Part shown: positions 35,663 through 48,075 of the stretch, piece after piece | How the letters are laid out: every line of letters starts with the position of its first letter | Numbering within the stretch: the stretch's first letter is position 1 | Assembly (NCBI GenBank): GCA_030762175.1 | Contig: CM060846.1 | Span: forward strand, 182,709,541-182,773,540 | Length of the DNA stretch: 64,000 nt | Origin: Metallyticus violacea | Lineage: Eukaryota > Arthropoda > Insecta > Mantodea > Metallyticidae | Direction of reading: 5' to 3' | Translations under genes and position numbers: made by a program | Notes under the pieces: model-generated | The model's database searches: none | Told to the model about the DNA's origin: nothing | What the model saw: only the letters and a program-made list of their open reading frames with translations

Positions 35663-38600
35663 AGTTACAGGCTTATAATATCTGTAATACGTAATTTGTG
35701 AAACTTACTTCCTTACTTTATTCTTTCTATCACTCATCTATCTAATTTGTATAATCTATCTAATCTATGCATCCATCCATCATATACTCACCCATTCATC
35801 CATCCATCCTTATTCCTTTCTTTTCATTTGAAGTACTTGGAAAACCTATTGTATCACAAACAGCAGTAATGGAAGAACGTTCCTCTATTTCATTACAAAA
35901 GTTCAAGAAATGCAATTAGTACCACGCCTGCAGATGTGTGTGACGTAAATTTAAAACGTGTTTACCTGAATATTCTATATATTAATTTAACATTCCAAAT
36001 AGTACTTTAAATTGAACTTCTCTCTTTATTAATTCATTAACAATGCCCATCCTTGTTTGTCCTTGCAAGAGCGATGGGCAGATAAAAGTAAATGAACTGA
36101 AAAATCTAGAAAATAATGTAAAAGTTTCTGAAATTCATGAAATAGCGTACTTAATGCACAGCAGCTCTTAATCTGTCTATAATATGCAAAAATTGTGGTA
36201 TTTTAACATATGAAATCAAGTATTGATGTTTAAGATAAATTGTAGATAATATCACAAATCGAAACTATTTATCATGTCGGCATTTGTTTTCTATCAATAA
36301 AACGTCCAGGGAAATTTAATGACAAACCAACTTACTTGAGGTTACAAAACAGACTCTTAGTTAAAACACACATTCACGCGCGTACACTAATACAAGCAAT
36401 TGGAAGTCTGCCATAGTCCGCCATTATGCACATTTATTGGATTACATTACTGAAACCTGTCCTACAACCAGGAATGAAGCAAAAATACTTTCCGTTATTT
36501 AACCTAACCTAGTACATATAGGGAGAAACTTTCGACGATGCACCGTCACTCACGACATCATATTTGCGTTTAGAAGAAGTCCTTTGTACATTTCCAAATG
36601 AATTACTAAGCTTTCTGTCGCTACAGGAGCGTTAAAAATGGAACATGTTGCGAAAATGGAAAGTTTCGCAAGTGCTTGGAGTCATTTGCCATGTTTATTA
36701 TACCTACGAAATGCAATAGTATCACTCCCAAACACGTGATCTGCAAGACCAAACCGGTTTTCTTAACAGCAATAAGATTGGTGGGGTAGAGTTTACACTA
36801 GGACAAAGTGCAATTTGTATAGCGTAGTACAAAATATAAATATATCGGTGTTTGTTTTTCTTTTATTAAATTTTGCATTAAATTATAAAGGCGAAATTTA
36901 CTAGAGCTACTTCCAAAAGTATATGAAAAAATTTAAGTGGTTCCGCGATTACTGAAACTGTTAATAATAATAAATGCGAAAGTTTACGTCCTTTAAATCC
37001 GAAAAACAAAAATGAGTATAGTCACCTTGATTTGGAATGTATTCAGAGATAAATATCGGAATGAAAATTTGAGCTATGCAGTTTTATTGTCCAAAGGGTT
37101 GCCGATAAAAAGCTGTTTACTCCCTTCTATTGAAAAATGAATCTTGGGGAAATAATGTGTAAGCCACCTTCGTGCAGCTGCTAAAACAGTGACAGCAATT
37201 CAATATCAGGCTACAGTTTCATCTTTCGGCACCATGCAGATGTGCCGTTTTTTTCCCCGGTTGCTGGGTTGTCATCACTGAGATAGAGTGCACTACAGTG
37301 CCGCTAATCTCTTCCACAGTAATTATATAACAGTCACTCCCCCAACTAACGAATGAAGGACTAATTACGCGCAATACTATTAATTTCTTTCATTTATCCA
37401 TAATATTTGCAGTAAGCACACTCTTTAAATTTAACTAGAACATTTCTTTCTGAATCATTTGTTATATGCAATATCTGGATATAGGTATTTACAGGCAAAG
37501 GGAATGGGTTTAAATTTCGTTATAAAGATACGCCTTAAAATAAAGCAGTAAACACTTAAAAGGGCACTAGCGACGCTAGAGCAAGGACGGTAAAATAAGC
37601 AAATAAACGGGCGATAGTCTTATGTGACCAGTTCCTGTCCACATAAATACACATTTATAACTTCCCTTCTGAATTGTCTTTACTTTTAGAAATTTTACTC
37701 TAATGGACACTACACAGTCGTGTTTGCCATTACAGCAGAGACTATAAGTTGTGCTTTGGTGCTTGCCTTAACAACGTAGAGAGATATTCGAGTATTCTGT
37801 TCTTAGTACTTTTAATTCCTTCTACATCAATGGAATTTATGTTGTGGTTTCTCTTGCTAGTTGGTATGATTTAAAATATGCGATACAAATTATGGAAACT
37901 GGCCACTTTGATAAAGCCATAAAAAATTGCTTTAGCCTAAAGAACATGCTGCTTTTAGGTTTTTCTATGGATAAATAATGTGTGAAACATAAACTATTGG
38001 CAGCATAAAACTTAACAAATTATAAATAATTTTATAAAATGTATGAATATTCCTAAAATGAATATAAATGAGTTCATTTACTCAATCCATTATCTTCCAA
38101 GTAAATGCATTATCTGAACTTTAAAAGACAGACTTTATTAAAACAGAAGAATTCTCCATTGAAACAAAAGCTGATCTCACAATTTCTGTATATCTTTGCT
38201 GAAAAGAACATGCATTATAAAAATACAAAATTAATTTCTGTTATATACAATGCATAACTAAAACTGGCAAATGATTGCTTATAAAAATATCACTCAAAAC
38301 CAATACGTGAATTAAGGAATATGTTCTAAATTCTGAGTAATACATCTGATAATTTTTCTTGGTTCTTGCAAAAGAAGTTATTACTCCAGCAGAAAGTTTT
38401 TCAAACCATTCCGTGTTTGATTTTATCACTAACACAATATGCACCATAGAGCATCTTTCTTTAAGAGTAGAATAATTTATAGCAAATCTACTTATATCTT
38501 TGTCGTTAACTATAACAAAAACACTTCTTTTATGCATAACCTTTATCCAATCAATAGTCCATTTATCATAACTAGCTTATAAAAGTGGTTCGATTAAAAT

Positions 38601-38840
38601 TCTGGTAAATGCTGGGAGGAATGGTGTAATATGATGGAAACAATAAATTGTTTTACCACTGTGTCACTGTCCTATCATTAATAAGATGAAAAATGTTTAC
38701 TTTATTTTCCTGCCGCTACAAACTTTGTTTCATATGAGTCCAAATGAAAAAGTGCCATGGCGTACACTTTCAGACAATGTACAGAATGCAACGATAACCA
38801 CAGTTACACCCGAAGTTTGAAACACATTAATGCTATCCAA

Positions 38841-39139
38841 CGTCTATTGACCGCCACGGGTGGCCGAAGTCGTTAAGGCGCGGACTCGTGAGCGGGAGGT
38901 CTGGGGTCCGAATCCCACCAGGACCGTCCTCCTAGACCGGGGGTTTTACAGGTTTTCCTCAGTCCTCATAACTGGTAAATGTCGAGGAGGTACCCTAAAC
39001 ATAGGCCTGGAACGCTTCCTTCCTTTAAAAATATCCTTTTCCAATATATCATTTCATCTCATGTATCATCAGTGTCCACCGCCTGTGGTGTCTCAGCAGT
39101 AAAAACGGGCGCTAAATACTACTCAAAAAAGCGTCTATG
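38841..39139 (+). repeat. SINE family 1, full-length copy
   Basis: Insert 38,851-39,130. Head GCCACGGGTGGCCGAAGTCG, GGCGCGGACTCGTGAGCGGG, B box GGGTCCGAATCCC. Body and 3' end CACCGCCTGTGGTGTCTCAG, AAACGGGCGCTAAATACTAC. The flanking repeat CGTCTAT(T)G (38,841 and 39,132) is a short, imperfect target duplication. Confidence 0.95.
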
Positions 39140-39624
39140 CACGGAAGCATTATAGTGAAAATACCCAGTTTTAAATAATTACTGAATTAGTTAAATTTTC
39201 CTCTGAAATTAAAATGGACCACTACTCCATTTGATGGCAGCATTGATTCTGAGAGCGACATGTTGCTGAACTGTGCACTTAAATCATAGCTTTTGAAATG
39301 ATTCATAAAACAATTTAAGGGTATTCACAGTGTTACAAATATTTACAGTTTAGTAGCTTTTAACGTAGTTTTCTTGCTCAGTATTAATTAAAATGGTGCT
39401 CACGCGTTTTCTTATTTATTCAATGCTACCTTTAGAGCTTTCATGAAAATTTTCATATGCTTTTCGAAAAAAAGGTACAGCAAGTCTCTGTTAGATGAAT
39501 ACTGACGTAATTCTTTAGGTTCAGATATAATGAGCCATTTATGGTATTCCCTCTTTCCAGCCTTTGCTTGAGAGTGAAAGTTTTGTCTTGGGCGTGCTGA
39601 AGTGAAATAAATGCGTACAATACT

Positions 39625-39897
39625 TAACAGTGTTTAACGCTCATTTTCACTGCTGAGGCATTACAAAAGATGAGCACTGACAATATATCAAATGAAATTA
39701 CCAATTGGAAAAATATTTCAGAAGAAAGCATTCCAAACATAAGTTAAGGTATCCCCCTGACATTTGCCAATGATGCAGACTGAGGAAAACCTGAAAAAAA
39801 AAAGAACAACTTAGGGAGAACAATTCTGGCGAGATTCGAATAGCAGACCTCTTGATCACGTGTTCGCGTCTTAGCGACACGTATATCACTCGTGTCA
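39625..39897 (-). repeat. SINE family 1, diverged full-length copy
   Basis: In antisense the 3' end is AGTGTTTAACGCTCATTTTC. Internal blocks CAGACTGAGGAAAACCTG and GATTCGAATAGCAGACC remain, and the head is strongly decayed. It shows more mutations than the copy only 0.5 kb upstream, so it is older. Confidence 0.85.
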
Positions 39898-40556
39898 GTG
39901 CAGATCACATTAACAAAAGTTCCATGAAATTTAAAAAAAAAAAAAAAAATGTGTATTGATTTAATTATTAGTAATATTATTTTAGATTACATATAATTAG
40001 CACATGGGCATTAGTTCGTAAAATTTAACGTTAGATAATATATTAATCAGCACATGATCATTAGTTGTTTTACAAAGTAGAAAAAGATGCCTTAAACATT
40101 GATATTTCCTCATAGTATGACCACTCTAAAGCAAAACGTCACTCTCTCTTTGACGAAATATTGTGAAAAAGTGACTTTTGGAATTCTAAAAAAATAATCT
40201 TTCTCCATGCATGCTATATTAGTTTACACATGAAATACATCTGGCACTCGAACTCAATATAATACACATATATATTGATGTATATGCACTCATCTCTTAG
40301 TGCAATATCCAGGTTAATATAAATGCAAAGAAATAAAGCCTGGAATTGTGACCATCATATTTATATTTGTCTTTTGCACTGGTATATCACGCTTTACCAC
40401 AATAAAGTGAAATAGTCACTAGTGCAGATTTATTATCTTGAATCCAAATATTTAATTATATTTTTTTTCCAACGGGATTATAGTTCTATGACAGTCACGT
40501 TTAATTATCGGAATGTTAGTGTTCTTTATCGTTATATCTACCATTTTATTTTATAT

Positions 40557-41480
40557 ACAGTGAGACACAAAAGTCGCTTGATACATCAGAAAAGTAACTT
40601 TATTTTGAAAATCATAAACATGGACAATATATATATTTGAGTAAAACTTCTAATTATTACCTTCATTGCGTTAAACACATTTACATTATTTGTGTATTTA
40701 TTTCACTAAATTTTAGTACTCCAAAGAAAACAAGATTGATTTAAACAAGCTTTCGTGCTAAAACTGTTGTATTTTATCCCAAATGTTCAAATTTACTTGA
40801 AGACAGTGTCCCACTCCATTTCGAGATTCATCTCTTTGGTGCTAAAGCGTTACTGGTGGAATATGCTCAATATCATGGGTTATCCTGCGTTTAAGATCAC
40901 TCTGAGATTCTGGCTCTGCCTGGAAAACGCGCTGTTCAACATACCCGCAGAAAAAATTAACAGAAGTGACGTCTTGTAATCGTGAGGGCCTTAACTGAGG
41001 TCCACCTTTTCAAATCCATTGCAAACTAAACATTTTATCTAATTTCCGGCGAACCGAAGGACTTATAGGAAGATAGGTCATTCGTCACTGAAGAGAACAT
41101 TTTGAAGAAATGATTGGTAATTTTGCAAATACTGTGAAATCCAGTTGCAATATGCTACACTCTTCTGTGGATCCGTTTCCTGCATTTTGTACCAACGCTG
41201 TATTTTGTAGGGTTGGTTTCAATATTTTGCGAACAAATTCCCTACTGATTCCATTCTCTGGAGAAACATAGTACACCGAACTTTTAGGGCGGTAGCAATA
41301 GCAGTCTTCTGTCTTGCACACTAATGTTTTCTTACATTTGTCTTTAAATTTGATACAGTCAGAGTTTACGGATGTCAGGATAGCGACGAAGAAATTCGGC
41401 AGCAGCTTCTCTTATTGACCTATGATTGTCCCCACAGATCAATATTAATTCATTCGTTCTTTAATAGTCAACAAAGTTCT
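40557..41480 (-). pseudogene. Internally deleted mariner-like element
   Basis: Read on the minus strand, the N-terminal block LICGDNHRSIREAAAEFLRR lies at about 41,450-41,390, and GISREFVRKILKPTLQNTAL (second helix-turn-helix region) at about 41,245-41,190. CNWISQYLQNYQSFLQNVLF followed by SDE (first catalytic Asp) ends near 41,080. The chain then jumps to SVRRKLDKMFSLQWI and GGPQLRP, then DVTSVNFFCGYVEQRVFQ at about 40,975-40,915 (usually DLTPLDFFLWGYVK--VY). DLKRRITHDIEHIPPVTL and an NIWDKIQQF end follow. The part between the first Asp and the VR-YLD-F region, including the second Asp, is deleted. The third catalytic Asp reads Asn (SVNFF). The outer ends are approximate. A non-autonomous, dead copy. 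Confidence 0.8.
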
Positions 41481-41833
41481 TTCAGATATCATTCAATAAC
41501 TTCTCACGATAATGAAGGAAATAAAACATGGTTTAGTAATAGCTCTGTTTTTTTCCGTGACCTACTTCATTGCTTGCATTAAAACAAACATTTGAAGGAG
41601 ACAAAACATAGTTTAGTATTAACTCTTTTTCATGGCCATTGCTTACATTACAAGTAATAAGCATTTGAACATTTTGAAAATATGCCGTAGAGTGCAAAAC
41701 AGTTTTAACACGAAAGTTTGTTTTAAGCCAACCTTGTTTTCTTTTCAGTACTAAACAACAACGAAATAAACAAATAATGTAATAAAATTGCATTGTGTTT
41801 AATGCAATGAAAAAGTAATTATTAGACGCTCTG

Positions 41834-41836
<3 letters not shown>

Positions 41837-41907
<71 letters not shown>
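41837..41907. repeat. Compound (TA)n(TG)n microsatellite
   Basis: TA units change directly into TG units near 41,870. Confidence 0.97.
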
Positions 41908-41910
<3 letters not shown>

Positions 41911-42726
41911 AGGATTTTCAAATTGAGTTACTTTTCCCATATGATAAGCGATTTTGTGTCACACAGTATACACATAAAAAGAGGTCTTCTGTAATGCTGG
42001 AAGCTATAATACCAAGATTATTTATGTCCAGACTCTTATGTCCAAAACTATTTATGTCCAGACTCTTCTAACATATTTAGATGTTGCAATATTATAGGCA
42101 GAAAGCCATTACTGAACTTCCAGTGTGTCTGTTAGGTTTTGTTTCTCTTTACGCCCTGTGTTTATTTTTATATACTTATTTGATAGAAAATGTCAATAAG
42201 CCAAGAAAATATCTGAAACATCCAAACAATTCGTGACCTGAATATGGCGAACTAATTTTAAAGTTTCAGAAAAGATATTCCACACCAATTGAGGAACGTT
42301 GTTGAACATATTTTGGGCGTAGCGCTGATGATTTTGATAAAACAATTGGCTCTCAAATGTATGTCACGTTTCAAGTGCAAGGATTTTTACTGGATGATCA
42401 AATGGTACACATCATATGCAATTTGCAATTCTTAAGATTTGTTGGAAACCGAAGATCCATTCAAATGACAATTATTCCTGTTTAACTAACATTAGAGGAT
42501 TCACTTCAAAACAAAATATTCCAATTTGCCATCTACAAAGAGGCTTGTATTATGTAATGCAGAGAAATTGCAAGACCTTAATTGAGAACTCTGACTCTGA
42601 CCTAGAATAAGAAACAGACAAGAGAAGTGATCCTGCATTAGAAACAAGTTGTTTATCAGAGCCTCGCTTATTAACTAAAGAAAACCTTAATGATATTATT
42701 TTGGATTTAAACTAGCATAAAGATAA

Positions 42727-42835
42727 ATTTACACACAATTAAAAGCACACGAACGCACAATCACTCGCTGACAAAGCTTCCTTCAAAGTAACTACAAACG
42801 GCTACCCGTACATGTATATTACGGCCTTGACGACT
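42727..42835. repeat. Dispersed repeat, partner at 45,665-45,800
   Basis: Shares CACGAACGCACAA-C---CTCGCTGA, a run of CTTCAAA---AACTAC/TTCA, and GCTA-C-GTACAT-ATTACG with 45,665-45,800 in the same order. The family is unknown. Confidence 0.55.
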
Positions 42836-43196
42836 GACTTCTGTCACCCGTTTTAACTCTATGTATAAACCAAGTTTTATGATAAAGAGCTAATTTGGCA
42901 TTAAATGGTTCGAAACAATATTACTGGAACATAAAATCTGACATAGAGAGCCCAACATGCTATTACTAAATTTATTTTAATTGGCCAAAAAACGTAATTA
43001 TGTAACGAATAGCACAATTGCATTAATTTGAAGATGTTTGTTCCATTATATATAAAACAATTATATGACACAACTATTCTAAAGTACCAAAACAATAACC
43101 GAAAACTTTAAAGAAAATTTAACAATCGACATTTATGGGAGATAAATATTCCTTAGTGCATCGTTTCTTATTTAGACGGCGTAATATGTTTCCCAT

Positions 43197-43199
<3 letters not shown>

Positions 43200-43253
<54 letters not shown>
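43200..43253. repeat. Compound (CA)n(TA)n microsatellite
   Basis: CA units change into TA near 43,231. This is the reverse-complement order of the array at 41,837. Confidence 0.97.
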
Positions 43254-43358
43254 TGTGCTCAATGAGATCGAAATGTAAGAGCATACATGCATTCATATAC
43301 CTACCTTATCAGAACCAAAGGAAAATACTGTACAAGATTTCCAGACCAAGAAACTTTA

Positions 43359-43672
43359 GAATGTTGGCTTTTCGTTTTGAATGGTGTTGAACGCTCGTTT
43401 TTACTACTAAGGCACCACAGGCGGTGAACAATGATGATACATGAGATGAATTGATATATTGGGAAAGAATGGTTTTTTTATTAAGGGAGGAAGGAAAAGT
43501 TTCAGGCCTAAGTTTACGATACCTCCCTGGCATTTGCCAGTTATGAAGATTGAGAAAAGCCTAGAAAAAACCTCTGTCAGGGAGGACGGTCCTGGTGGGA
43601 TTCGAACCCCAGACCTCCCGCTCACGAGAATACGCCTTAACGACCTCGGCCACCCGTGGCATTGAATGTTGG
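43359..43672 (-). repeat. SINE family 1, full-length copy with 9-bp TSD
   Basis: Antisense copy with 3' end GGTGTTGAACGCTCGTTTTT and head CTCGGCCACCCGTGGC. B box GGGATTCGAACCCC is intact. GAATGTTGG flanks it at 43,359-43,367 and 43,664-43,672. Confidence 0.95.
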
Positions 43673-43679
43673 TTGATAC

Positions 43680-45400
43680 CCACACACCAATAATCCGTTC
43701 CACGGAGAAGATTACGCGGTGTTCATGTCGGCATCGCAATAAATGCAAGTTGTGCCGTCTCTTTAGGAATTACACATTACTACACAATATTTGTATCACT
43801 GGGAAGAGAAAATGTCCACTGAAATGAACAATAGCATTAACACATAAACCAAATTGCCAAAACAGAGAGGGCATCACTGCTATGTAAATTATTCATGGTT
43901 ATGATAAACGTGCAATTAAACTTCATTAGAAAATCACAAATACCCACACCCATGAACTGAAGGAAGTGACATAAACCATGCAAGTAGTAAATGCCGAACT
44001 CCCGGACAATATCCAACTGAAAATACAACATTTAAAATATTGCTTCCGATTTTTCATTAAAAACACTGTATGAGATAGGTGTAATTAGATAAATAATGTC
44101 TGAGTGGATAGCACGTGTGCACGTCTTCGTTAAGTTTGTTGAAAAGTTTCCTGTCGACTTGTCTGGAATTTTCCAACAGTACATTTGTTAAAAATATAGC
44201 ACTTCACAGCAGCACTGCGTCCCTTGTTTGTATTCAACAGAAATGGAAATATAGAACCATCTGTTATTGTAATCAGGATTGATTTAATCACCGAAGTTTT
44301 CTTATTGTATTTCGGAAATGGTAACTGCCGGTAGCTTCCACGTTATTTGAAGGAAGGGGTTAAAGGGATACGGGAGTGAGAATGGGGATGTGAGGGTGGA
44401 AGAAGACTAGTGGAACTTCTAGCCTGGGTACAAGCCAAATTTCTCCCCCTCCTCTTTCTAGCTCAAACCATAAAAAACCCTTGCAAGATTTCATCCAGAC
44501 CTAACTGCCCTGCTTTGCTTCGGTGTAAAAGAGATTCACTCCGGATCAATAGGGGGAGTCTAACATGAACGTTTCATTTTCGTTCTTTGCCATACCAAAA
44601 TTATACTTAAGAGTATTTCCATTAGGGCTTTCTTCTCTACTAATGAAGCATCATTTTAAACATTAATTAAAAATTTTATTTTGAGATACTTTAATCAAAA
44701 ATATCTTCAAAACAGTACCATGCATCAAGCATTTCAAACATCATTTTAAAAATGCTGCTTTAGTGATGCCTTGTAGGGCATGTCTTGTTTACTGTCGGAT
44801 TGTACAGACAAATAAAATATGCTACCGAGACACTAAATCAATGCTAGAGGTTTCAGAACATGAAGCGATTTTGTGATATGGCTTTCAAAAACCGAACTGC
44901 TAACAACAGCTTTGAAATAATACAGTAAACTTTAAAGTTTTACATGATGTCATTCATGTATATCGATAACCCAAGAGAATGGAGGAAAAAAACAATACAG
45001 TCTGAGATGGTGAACGTATGTTTGGGGAGAACAGGAATAGAATGTCTGTGAAAGTATTCTACCTATGGCCTAAATGAACAGTCTATCGAGTGTAAAAATA
45101 TATCTGTTAGAAGGCTCGGTGGTAGGTGGATGGGTACAACGTGAACACATGTTATTAATGAATCCCTATCCAGAAACGCGCTATTTACGTGCTAGCGTCT
45201 CTGAAATGTGGAGGACGTAGGCAGTACGGATCGCAAATGCTATGAAAGAAGTAAAACAGAAAATTGAAATGCAATAAATAAACAGAATTTTAATCAAGGT
45301 GCTGAATATGGTTGCCACCCACTTCCATACATTTTGTGCATCAGCTGGTGGTACCATGTCGAACTCTTCGAGAGATTTCTGACATATCTCGGATGATTCA
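43680..45400. other. No gene recognised
   Basis: A G-rich patch (GGAAGGGGTTAAAGGGATAC) lies at about 44,350-44,400. Only short chance frames. Confidence 0.6.
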
Positions 45401-45650
45401 CCGCCACGGCTGGCCGAGGTCTTTAAGGCGCGGAGGTCTGAGGTTCGAACCCGCCATGACAGGTGATTTCCAGATTTTCCTCAGTCCTCATAAATGGCAA
45501 ATGCCGGGGAGGTACCCTAAACTTAGACCTGGAACGTTTCCTTCCTTAAAAAATCTTTTTCCAATATAGCCTTTCATCTCATGTATCGTCTGTGGTGCCT
45601 CAGTAGTAAAAACGAGGTTATTCAAAAAAATAAATAAATAAATAAAGAAG
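45401..45650 (+). repeat. SINE family 1 with internal deletions
   Basis: The head CCGCCACGGCTGGCCGAGGT continues to GGCGCGGAGGTCTGAGGTTC: the anticodon-arm segment (GACTCGTGAGCGG) is missing. A further deletion removes CCTCCCTGACTGGGG. The body GGCAAATGCCGGGGAGGTAC is well kept and the end is AAATAAATAAATAAAG. Confidence 0.92.
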
Positions 45651-46224
45651 AAACATTAACACACTAATTATAGACAGTGAAAGCCCCTAACAACACGTGA
45701 ACGCACAACGGCTCGCTGATAAAAAATTCATCAAACTAAATTCAAGCTGCTATCTGCACATTCATTATGACGACATTGATTGGCTCCTCCCAGTACGCAG
45801 CCGCACTTTAACAGCCTGCTATTAAATAAATCACACAATATATATGCCCTGGGTGCCTGACTTAAACATTTGAATTATGTAGCTCCAATAGCATTCGTTC
45901 ATTGACATCCATTTAGTTTTAAAAATGTGCATAATTTTCAATTAATATGTATATATATATATATTAAATAATTCAATTTCAAGTGTGACTTTATCTAAGT
46001 GTTTCATCCTTATCTACTTTTATTATTACTGTTAATTTGTTACATTGTTAGTAGTGTTATTTTATTTTTATTTTCACTTATATTTTATATAAATATAAAT
46101 TTTTATTATATTACAGCGTAGAGTTGCGTTTAATCATTTGAAGGTATAATTTATTTGTTCCCCATTGTGACATCACCAGAACATCACATTTTGAGTGGAG
46201 AAAAATGTTGTGTCCAAAATACTG

Positions 46225-46400
46225 TATGCCCCTTGTTCGGATGGTCTTTGTTGCTGTGAATGCATATCACAGAAGGTCGGTAAGAAAGAAGCATACATGT
46301 CGGTAATGTAGCCGCGGGTTGCGGGATTGCCTACCCATTACCCCATGAACATGTCGGTAATGCAGCTATTATCAACATAACTAGCTATTCAAATTGCAGG
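46225..46400 (+). repeat. Outer direct repeat, left of the giant inverted repeat
   Basis: ATGGTCTTTGTTG, GGT-GGTAAG-AAG, ATGTCGGTAATGTAGC, TTGCG-GA--GCCTAC, GGTAATGCAGCTA and ACTAGC occur here in the same order and the same orientation as at 57,170-57,365. This is opposite to the inverted arrangement of everything between them. Confidence 0.7.
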
Positions 46401-46682
46401 GTATACCGTCCTTATAGATCTGGCGGGAAGAGAATTATTTTGTGGGAATTTGCTTCTTTACCGACCTTCATGAATGTGCAAAACTTGGGTTTATTTCATT
46501 TAATGGCGAAAATTTCCTTCGCTTACCGACCTTCAAAGGCCTGGTTTAGAAGCAATGTATTTTATTAATTTAAGGGAATATTATTTAAAATTTGTGTGGA
46601 TAAGCATTCTTTCATGGGCGAGCATTACTTCTATTGAATGGTGGATGTGAAGTATATTGTGTTTGTAAATTAATAAAAACAA

Positions 46683-46835
46683 ATGCAAAAAGTTGAAATT
46701 ATTCAAAAAGTTAATATCAAGCAAAAAATTTGCTATTAAGCAAAAAGTTGTTATAATGCAAAAAATTTATTATGCAAAAACTTGCTTTTATGCACAAATG
46801 ATATTCAAAAAGATCGTAATGCTGCAAAAATGTTA
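46683..46835. repeat. Short tandem array, about 20-bp units (TTATGCAAAAAGTTG-like)
   Basis: Seven or eight degenerate units built around GCAAAAA-TTG. Mirrored in the right arm at about 56,740-56,870, where the reverse complement (CTTTTTGCATAATAACA) repeats. Confidence 0.8.
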
Positions 46836-47099
46836 CGATTCGAAAATATAATTTATAGGTCTTCGATAAGTGCACATTTCCGTTATGTTCCAATGTTACA
46901 TTCTGTAAATGTTATTGATAATATTTTTAGGAAAAATATTAAATATACTTTACAACATACCCTAAACGATCTGTTGCGGTGTTGGTTCTAGCTCGGATTC
47001 CAGCGACCTACAGAGAGTGGTGAAAGCTTCTTGGCATTTGGAAGGATTCTACCCGCCCTGGCGACACGGGGGGCTGTGCATGTCTAATAAGATTAAAAT

Positions 47100-47405
47100 C
47101 TTTTCATTCCAATGGATTTTCACCCATCCAGGGTCAGATATTTTTTACTTATTAATTGATTTTGAATATTTCCCTTTGGATCAGGTATTTTTATCTGCTA
47201 ATGGAATTTCAATATTTTCCCTTGGGTCAGGTATGTTTACTTGCTAATGGGTTTTCAATGTTTTCCCTCTCCAGGGTCTTGTATTTCTGGAAAAAAGGTT
47301 GTTGCCTGTTAAATGCATTTCTATGTTTTATGAATTCCTGTCTAAATAGTTGCTCTATAAATAGCATTTCGGTATTTTCGTCTAGGGTCCGGTATTTCTT
47401 ACTAG
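47100..47405. repeat. Tandem array of about 46-52-bp units in the left arm
   Basis: Five or six degenerate units of the type AATGGATTTTCAATATTTTC plus CCTTGGGTCAGGTATTTTTA. Mirrored at 56,228-56,460. In both arms a frame stays open across part of the array and ends in the nearly identical peptide NSISVFSSRVRYFLLVSS. This can be explained by DNA similarity alone, and no function is claimed. Confidence 0.8.
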
Positions 47406-47715
47406 TCTCTTCGCTCCCTTAATGGTGTCCGGCGAGAGGATGAAGAAACCTAACCTCATTGTCTGAAAACCAATATGGGACGTGAGGTTTTACACATGCA
47501 TAGTAGTAACTTAGTCGTTGATAAGATAAAGTTCTCCGGAATAAAAGCATCCAGGATTTATCTAGCGTGGGAATCATAGCATCTTGTGTGCAAGTATCTG
47601 ATTTAGAAATACGTATTGCATCAAGCACAAATATATCAGTCATAAAGAAGAAGAATTTCCATTTTGGCGAAGCTACATACAGTACCGCTATAGCATAATC
47701 AGTTCAACATTCGTG

Positions 47716-47765
47716 TGATGAAATGATATATTGCAAGAGGATTTTTAAGGAAGTAATTTTAAGGA
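47716..47765 (-). repeat. SINE family 1 fragment at left edge of an arm-specific insertion
   Basis: GATGAAATGATATATTGCAA followed by TTTTTAAGGAAGTAA corresponds to the antisense family 1 body (compare 24,866-24,905). It lies exactly where the left arm departs from the right arm. Confidence 0.6.
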
Positions 47766-48011
47766 TATGAATTACCAGACAAATAAGTGTAGTAAATATT
47801 ATTGCAAACAACGTGACCGTTATAAGTATACCCTAAACCACAATTTGCATTGTGTATGAAAACCATACACTGCATGGTACAGTAGAACGTCTTATAGATA
47901 TAGTCACGTGTGTTTACAATGTCAGGTCTATAATGATTTTGAACTCTATGACATACCAAGTCTGTACACATACGTACAAAAACATTACAGGACAGCTTAC
48001 GAATGTCTTCG

Positions 48012-48075
48012 TATGTGCACCTTATCGTCTGTGGTGCCTCTGTAGCAAAAACGGGCGTTAAGCACTACTCATTCG
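48012..48075 (+). repeat. SINE family 1, 3' tail fragment
   Basis: CGTCTGTGGTGCCTCTGTAG, CAAAAACGGGCGTTAAGCAC and TACTCATTCGTT are the 3' end of family 1, inside the 880-bp insertion. Confidence 0.8.

Larger units (their letters stand above)
32727..38840. other. Largely featureless AT-rich DNA
   Basis: Contains the ATT array at 34,647-34,701, a TA run at 35,056-35,086 and the 88-bp duplication at 35,490-35,662. The longest open frame (34,142-34,546, 134 codons) is Cys/Ser/Phe-rich and matches no family I recognise. Confidence 0.55.
41481..43200. other. AT-rich DNA with microsatellites, no gene
   Basis: Includes the compound TA/TG repeat, a short duplication of ATTTATGTCCAGACTCTT (about 42,020 and 42,051), and a dispersed repeat at 42,727-42,835. 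Confidence 0.6.
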
